Source of the DNA: Gammaproteobacteria bacterium
Lineage (GTDB): Bacteria; Pseudomonadota; Gammaproteobacteria; HK1
Direction of reading: 5' to 3'
Length of the DNA stretch: 44,823 bases
Assembly: GCA_022824305.1 (NCBI GenBank)
Contig: JAJEAD010000081.1
Span: 1-44,823, forward strand
The notes below the pieces were generated by a model. That model ran no database searches. It had not been told where the DNA came from and saw nothing but the letters and a program-made list of their open reading frames with translations. Both the position numbers and the translations under genes were made by a program. The stretch's first letter is position 1, and each line of letters starts with the position of its first letter. Below are positions 40,991 to 44,823 of the stretch, piece by piece.

Positions 40991-41016
40991 ATTATACGGT
41001 CCGGCCTTCCGGACCG
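40991..41016 (-). promoter_or_regulatory. dnaX promoter with overlapping palindrome
   Basis: On the minus strand a perfect -10 box TATAAT (40991-40996) is immediately preceded by a perfect inverted repeat, CGGTCCGG-AAGG-CCGGACCG (40997-41016), filling the space where the -35/-10 spacer lies. No good -35 hexamer is visible. The layout suggests an activator or repressor site. The leader to the dnaX start would be about 37 bases. Confidence 0.55.
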
Positions 41017-41074
41017 AGAAGCCGGGGGGATGGACGAGGGGACTCCCGGGCCCGAGGCCGGTCGACCGGGGCGC

Positions 41075-42439
41075 CTAGAGCTGGCCCGATTCGTCCCAGG
41101 TCTCGAGCCATTGCCGGTACTGCGGCCGTTCGTAGCGCTCCAGGGTGAAGGCCCAGGCGTAATCGGGCAGCGAATCGCCCAGCACATGGGCGGCCAGGAG
41201 CTCGGCCGCTCCCATCGAGGCCATGATGCCGAACCCGGAGAAGGCGGCGTGGATGAAGGCGCCCTCCACGGGGAGGGGTCCCATGAGCGGGCGGTTCTCC
41301 CGCGTCTTGGTGTAGTAGCCGCCGTCGATCCAGGGACGCGGGAGCGCGCCGAAGTACGAGGCGAGACCGGGCAGCATCGCGCTCATGCCCCTGACCACGA
41401 TCTCGGGCAGGTGCGGGTCCCATTCGACCGGAAAGGTGGCGGGGACCGGCTCGCAGTCGTAGGTCCAGTACAGGATGACGCTCCTGCCCGCTCCGAGCGG
41501 GCGTCCGTGCGCGCCGGCGGGAAACTCGTCGAGCAGGTAACGGGTTTCCCCGTCTTCCGCGAGGAGGCCGCGCTCCTCCTCCGACCACGGCAGGTTCACC
41601 GGGTCGGTCCAGATGAAGAGCGGCGCGTCGCGCGGCACCACCGAGTGCCGGTCCTCGAAGGTCACCTTGATGTGGCGCTCGGAGAAGATGGGGAGATCCA
41701 GGCCGAGGCGCTCCCCCACCGAATTGACGAGGGGCCCGGCCGCCACCACGAGCCGGGAGGTATCGACCCTCGTGGTCCCCGAGGGCGTCTCGATGGAGAG
41801 CGAGCGCACGCGCCCTCCCGTGGCGTCGATGCGGGAGACGCGGCCCCGCAGCAGCTCGACGCCCGCGGCCCTGGCCGCCTCGAGCAGGTGCATGCCGAGC
41901 TGCTGGGCGCTGAGCCAGCCGCAGCGCCGGGCGTGCAGGGCCACTTCGGTGTCCGGACTCAACCACGGAAAGAGACGCGCCACCGCCGCGCGCCCCGTGA
42001 TGATGTCGGCTCCCACCGGCTGTCCCTCGAAGCCGCTCGCGGGCGCCGCCCGGTAGTCGCGGGCCTCCCCTTCGTGCATGCGCACCTCCCCCGCCCCGAG
42101 CTCGGCCGCTTCCTCCGCGGCCCGCCGGAAGCGCTCGACCTGTCCCTCCTGCGCCGACGCGTACAGGTAGCCGCGGCGGTTGAGCAGGAAGGGGTTGCCG
42201 CTGCCGCGCGCCAGCTCCTCGAGGCGGTCGATGCTTCGGTTCATGAGCCGGACCATCGCGTCGCCCGGCCCCGGCCACCAGTTGCGATAGCACTCGGTGG
42301 ACTTGTCGCTGGTGAGCGTGAAGGGCGGGAGCTCGTCGACGAGCAGCACCCCGCGCTGCCCGCGCGTGACGCTCAGCTCGTAGGCGGCGGAGATGCCGGC
42401 GATGCCGGCCCCGCAGATCACGATTTCCGCCTTCGCCAC
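41075..42439 (-). CDS. FAD-dependent oxidoreductase (DAO family)
   Basis: A 454-residue flavoprotein of the D-amino acid oxidase/sarcosine oxidase superfamily without a GcvT domain. The FAD loop is IVICGAGIAGISAAYEL (6-22), the acidic residue is in LLVDELPPF, and TSDKSTECYRNWWPG (44-58) marks a specific sub-family different from the WHAAG-type dehydrogenases elsewhere in this window. The C-terminus contains the second FAD contact AFSGFGIMASMGAAELLA. It would oxidise a secondary or N-methyl amine. The start is GTG 42439, seven codons before the FAD loop ends; a longer start is not supported. It lies 147 bases downstream of soxG on the same strand, so joint expression is possible. Substrate unknown. 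Confidence 0.85.
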   Translation of the reverse strand: MAKAEIVICGAGIAGISAAYELSVTRGQRGVLLVDELPPFTLTSDKSTECYRNWWPGPGDAMVRLMNRSIDRLEELARGSGNPFLLNRRGYLYASAQEGQVERFRRAAEEAAELGAGEVRMHEGEARDYRAAPASGFEGQPVGADIITGRAAVARLFPWLSPDTEVALHARRCGWLSAQQLGMHLLEAARAAGVELLRGRVSRIDATGGRVRSLSIETPSGTTRVDTSRLVVAAGPLVNSVGERLGLDLPIFSERHIKVTFEDRHSVVPRDAPLFIWTDPVNLPWSEEERGLLAEDGETRYLLDEFPAGAHGRPLGAGRSVILYWTYDCEPVPATFPVEWDPHLPEIVVRGMSAMLPGLASYFGALPRPWIDGGYYTKTRENRPLMGPLPVEGAFIHAAFSGFGIMASMGAAELLAAHVLGDSLPDYAWAFTLERYERPQYRQWLETWDESGQL

Positions 42440-42476
42440 CGCCTCGGTTCTCAGCGCGCGGCGCGCGGTGCGTCCG

Positions 42477-42492
42477 GGCGCCGGCCGGCGCC
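42477..42492. repeat. 16-base perfect palindrome
   Basis: GGCGCCGGCCGGCGCC reads the same on both strands and lies in the 147-base gap between soxG and the FAD oxidoreductase gene. It may be a protein-binding site or an RNA hairpin seed, but palindromes made only of G and C are expected fairly often in this genome. Confidence 0.3.
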
Positions 42493-42586
42493 ACGCCGGA
42501 GACGGGGAGATCGGCGGCGCGACGCCATCGTCACGAGCCCCCGTTCCCGAGCCGCCCTCCGCGCCCCGGTCGGGGAGCGGCCCGCT

Positions 42587-43192
42587 TCAATCGCCGACCC
42601 TGACCTCGCAACCGAACTCCGCCGCCTCGTCGACCAGCCACTCCCACATCGCGAGGCCGAAGCTGCGGAACACGTAGAGGTCGAAGGAATCCGCCGCCCG
42701 GCAGTAGAGGACGATGTTGAAGGGCCCGAGTCGGGACGATGCGCAGTCCCCGGCCTCCAGTCCGTCGACGTCCAGAGGACAGCCCTTGGCGAGCAGATCG
42801 CGCGCCATCGGGCCGTTCACGCGCACCACGGTACGGGCATGTCCGAGATCGAGGGTCGTCGCATCGGGCGTCTCGATGAGAGCGAGCACCTCGTCCGCGC
42901 CCGCCTCCCGGTCCCGGCACACCACCCACCACTGGTCCGCCCCGGTCCACAGAAGGTCCCCGTTTTTGCCCGAAGCGCCGCGGCGGGGTCGCGCCTCGCT
43001 CCCTGCACCGAGGCTCGACAGCACGCCGGCGAGCGCCCCGGGATCCGAAACGCCGTTCACCTGCACGAGGGCCGCCGGCCGGCATTCCTCGATGATCACC
43101 CCGGGGTCGCCGTTCCCGGAGGGTCCGTGGCGTGCGGGCTCCACGTGGCCATCGAGGGCGGAACGCCTTCGCGGTGCGCCCCCGGCGCTCAC
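42587..43192 (-). CDS. soxG: sarcosine oxidase subunit gamma
   Basis: A 201-residue protein of the SoxG family, the small subunit of heterotetrameric sarcosine oxidase. Conserved segments are LLWTGADQWWVV, TTLDLGHARTVVRVNGPMAR (108-127), LLAKGCPLDVD and the ending FDLYVFRSFGLAMWEWLVD. The subunit resembles a GcvT fragment and stabilises the complex that demethylates sarcosine to glycine. The start is GTG 43192 with GGGAG about 8 bases upstream; the first 30 residues are basic and not conserved. It begins 19 bases after soxA, in the canonical soxA-soxG order. Confidence 0.88.
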   Translation of the reverse strand: MSAGGAPRRRSALDGHVEPARHGPSGNGDPGVIIEECRPAALVQVNGVSDPGALAGVLSSLGAGSEARPRRGASGKNGDLLWTGADQWWVVCRDREAGADEVLALIETPDATTLDLGHARTVVRVNGPMARDLLAKGCPLDVDGLEAGDCASSRLGPFNIVLYCRAADSFDLYVFRSFGLAMWEWLVDEAAEFGCEVRVGD

Positions 43193-43211
43193 GTCGCGGC
43201 TCCCGCGGCGC

Positions 43212-44823
43212 TCATCCGCGCGCTCTCTCGCCCGCCGGATCGATGAAGACCGGGTGGACCACCTCCACCGGCACGTTCATGCCTTCGAGCGGCGAGCTCG
43301 CGTAGAGGATCTCTCCCTGGTAGCGCTCCGCGTCGTCGAGGAGGGCGAGCGCGATGTGCCGGGAGAGGTTCGGGCTGTAACAGGTGGCGGTCACGTGCCC
43401 CAGCATCGGCACCGGCCGCGGGCGGGCGGGATTCACGACGATCTGCGCGCCCCGCGGGATCCGGCGGTTGTCCACCGAGCGAAGGCCCACGAAAGCGTGG
43501 CGGTTCTCCTTGGCGAGTCCCGGCCGCTCGAGCGAGCGCTTGCCGATGAAGTCCGAGTCGGGGCGCTGGAGACGCTCGAAGCCGAAGTCCGAGGGCACGG
43601 TGCGCCCGTCCAGCTCTCCCGCGACCACGTGACCCTTCTCGATGCGCAGCACCCCGAGCGCCTCCGTGCCGTAGGGCATGATGTCCCAGGGCTCGCCGGC
43701 CTCGAGCAGGGCCTCCCACACCGGCAGGCCGAAATCGGACGGGGTGTGCACCTCGTAGGCGAGCTCGCCGGAAAAGGTCATGCGCAGGATGCGCACCGGC
43801 GCGCCCGCGATGCTCGCCTCGACGTAGCCCATGAAGGGCAGCGCCTCGTTGCCGACGTCCGCGCCGTCGCAGGCGGCGGCGAGCACCCGGCGGCTGTTCG
43901 GTCCGGCGAGCGCCACGCCCGCCCACTGGTCCGAGATCGAGGCGAGGTGCACGTGCAGCTCCGGCCAGACCGTCTGCGCGTAGTACTCCAGGTGAGACAT
44001 CACCGGCCCCGCGTTCCCGGTCGTCGTCGTCATGTAGTACTCGTCTTCGGAGACGCGGGTGGTGGTGCCGTCGTCGAAGACGAATCCGTCCTCGCGCAGC
44101 ATGAAGCCGTAGCGCAGGCGGCCCACCTTGAGGTTCTTCCAGCGGTTGATGTAGACGCGCTCGAGGAACTCTCCCGCATCGCGCCCCTGCACCGCGATCT
44201 TGCCGAGCGTGGACACGTCGACGACGCCGGCGCTGCGGCGTACCGCGAGCGCCTCCCGGTTTATCGAGTCCATGATCGACTCGCCCGGCCGAGGGTAGTA
44301 CTGGGGCCGCAGCCACTGGCCGGCGGTGATGAAGGGAGCCCCCGCCCGCTCGTGCCACTCGTGCATCGGGGTGCGCCGGATGGGCGAGAACTCCACTCCC
44401 ACTTCGCGGCCGGCGATGGCCCCCATGGTGACCGGCGAGTAGGGGGGGCGGAAAGTCGTGGTGCCGACCTCCGGGATCGCCTGACCGAGCTGCGCGGCGA
44501 GTATGGCGAGGCCGTTGACGTTGCTGGTGCGCCCCTGGTCGGTGCCCATGCCGAGCGTGGTGTAGCGCTTGAGATGCTCCACCGAGTCGTATCCCTCGCG
44601 CGCCGCCAGCGCCACGTCGTCCACCGTGACGTCGTTCTGAAGGTCCACGAAGCGCTTCGCGCGCCGCCCCTCGGGGAGGGGCACCGTCCACAGCGCCATG
44701 TTGGGAGCCTCGCGCCACTCGTCCCCGGAAGGCGCGGGTGGCGCAGGCCCCGCGCCGGCGCCGCAGTCCGCCGCCTCGGCCGCGGCGGCTCCGGCCTCCG
44801 CGCCCTCGGCGAGGCACTCGGCG
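43212..44823 (-). CDS. soxA: sarcosine oxidase subunit alpha (3' part only)
   Basis: The frame is open to the right edge of the window, so this is the C-terminal 536 residues of a protein normally about 1000 residues long. The visible part contains the conserved KRFVDLQNDVTVDDVALAAR and SVEHLKRYTTLGMGTDQGRTS (split over two motifs), then a GcvT-like tetrahydrofolate domain (VGVEFSPIRRTPMHEWHERAG onward in relatives; GYVEASIAGAPVRILRMTFS; GELAYEVH) and the final barrel. The missing N-terminal half would hold the NAD site. The complex oxidises sarcosine to glycine and passes the methyl carbon to tetrahydrofolate. An Ala/Gly/Pro-rich linker precedes LWTVPLPEGRR. soxB and soxD would be expected just beyond the edge. 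Confidence 0.93.
   Translation of the reverse strand, partial: AECLAEGAEAGAAAAEAADCGAGAGPAPPAPSGDEWREAPNMALWTVPLPEGRRAKRFVDLQNDVTVDDVALAAREGYDSVEHLKRYTTLGMGTDQGRTSNVNGLAILAAQLGQAIPEVGTTTFRPPYSPVTMGAIAGREVGVEFSPIRRTPMHEWHERAGAPFITAGQWLRPQYYPRPGESIMDSINREALAVRRSAGVVDVSTLGKIAVQGRDAGEFLERVYINRWKNLKVGRLRYGFMLREDGFVFDDGTTTRVSEDEYYMTTTTGNAGPVMSHLEYYAQTVWPELHVHLASISDQWAGVALAGPNSRRVLAAACDGADVGNEALPFMGYVEASIAGAPVRILRMTFSGELAYEVHTPSDFGLPVWEALLEAGEPWDIMPYGTEALGVLRIEKGHVVAGELDGRTVPSDFGFERLQRPDSDFIGKRSLERPGLAKENRHAFVGLRSVDNRRIPRGAQIVVNPARPRPVPMLGHVTATCYSPNLSRHIALALLDDAERYQGEILYASSPLEGMNVPVEVVHPVFIDPAGERARG

Noticed and set aside
40998..41015. SRP (4.5S) RNA upstream of dnaX
   Set aside because: The minus strand contains GGTCCGGAAGG, identical to part of the SRP RNA loop, and ffs is near dnaX in some bacteria. 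The bases that follow (CCGGACC) do not match AAGCAGCC and no SRP-like flanking stem exists, so it is only the palindrome reported above.

Overview
The window is a GC-rich chromosomal segment of a gammaproteobacterium. The taxonomic signal comes from the housekeeping genes: a YcgL-family protein, RNase G followed by YhdP, MnmA, the nnr-tsaE-amiB string, orn, and the dnaX-ybaB-recR string. Many genes for demethylating methylated amines (GcvT-fused dehydrogenases, an MttB-family methyltransferase, sarcosine oxidase subunits) suggest an organism that feeds on glycine betaine, sarcosine or similar osmolytes, perhaps marine or host-associated; that lifestyle is inference. I saw no rRNA, convincing tRNA, CRISPR array, insertion sequence or prophage.

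Layout. 1-191 is the start of a truncated flavin dehydrogenase, divergent from an alpha/beta hydrolase (323-1141). Minus-strand genes follow: a DUF2059 protein, YcgL, and a complete tungsten aldehyde oxidoreductase operon (aorA-aorB-aorC plus a MoaD-like sulfur carrier, 6095 down to 2134) with a plausible promoter. Upstream lie a ferredoxin-reductase-like flavoprotein (6231-7448) and, on the plus strand, an MFS transporter. 9240-13250 is a two-gene plus-strand unit: a GcvT-fused dehydrogenase and an MttB-family methyltransferase, convergent with an amidohydrolase (13275-14762).

14913-17086 holds a two-gene operon of lower GC: a Schlafen AlbA_2/HATPase protein overlapping by 4 bases a ParA-like ATPase whose signature lysine is replaced by arginine. 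It has no ParB or housekeeping context and is the best candidate here for an undescribed (possibly defence) system. Next come manC and a wbpA-type nucleotide-sugar dehydrogenase, then a ten-gene Mrp-type cation/proton antiporter operon (27679 down to 20279) with three antiporter-like large subunits, a fragment in place of full-length MrpA, and an unidentified 100-residue membrane protein. Nine of its ten genes are joined by overlaps.

27822-34121 (plus) carries rng, yhdP and mnmA. 40947 down to 34118 (minus) carries dnaX, ybaB, recR, orn, nnr, tsaE and amiB, with good promoter candidates before dnaX and amiB. The right end (44823 down to 41075) returns to methylamine catabolism with soxA (truncated by the window), soxG and a further FAD oxidoreductase.

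Together the accessory genes would demethylate N-methyl compounds with transfer of one-carbon units to tetrahydrofolate, oxidise aldehydes to acids with NAD or ferredoxin as acceptor, and manage Na+/H+ balance. Functions are assigned from recognisable motifs and family resemblance; no database search was run.
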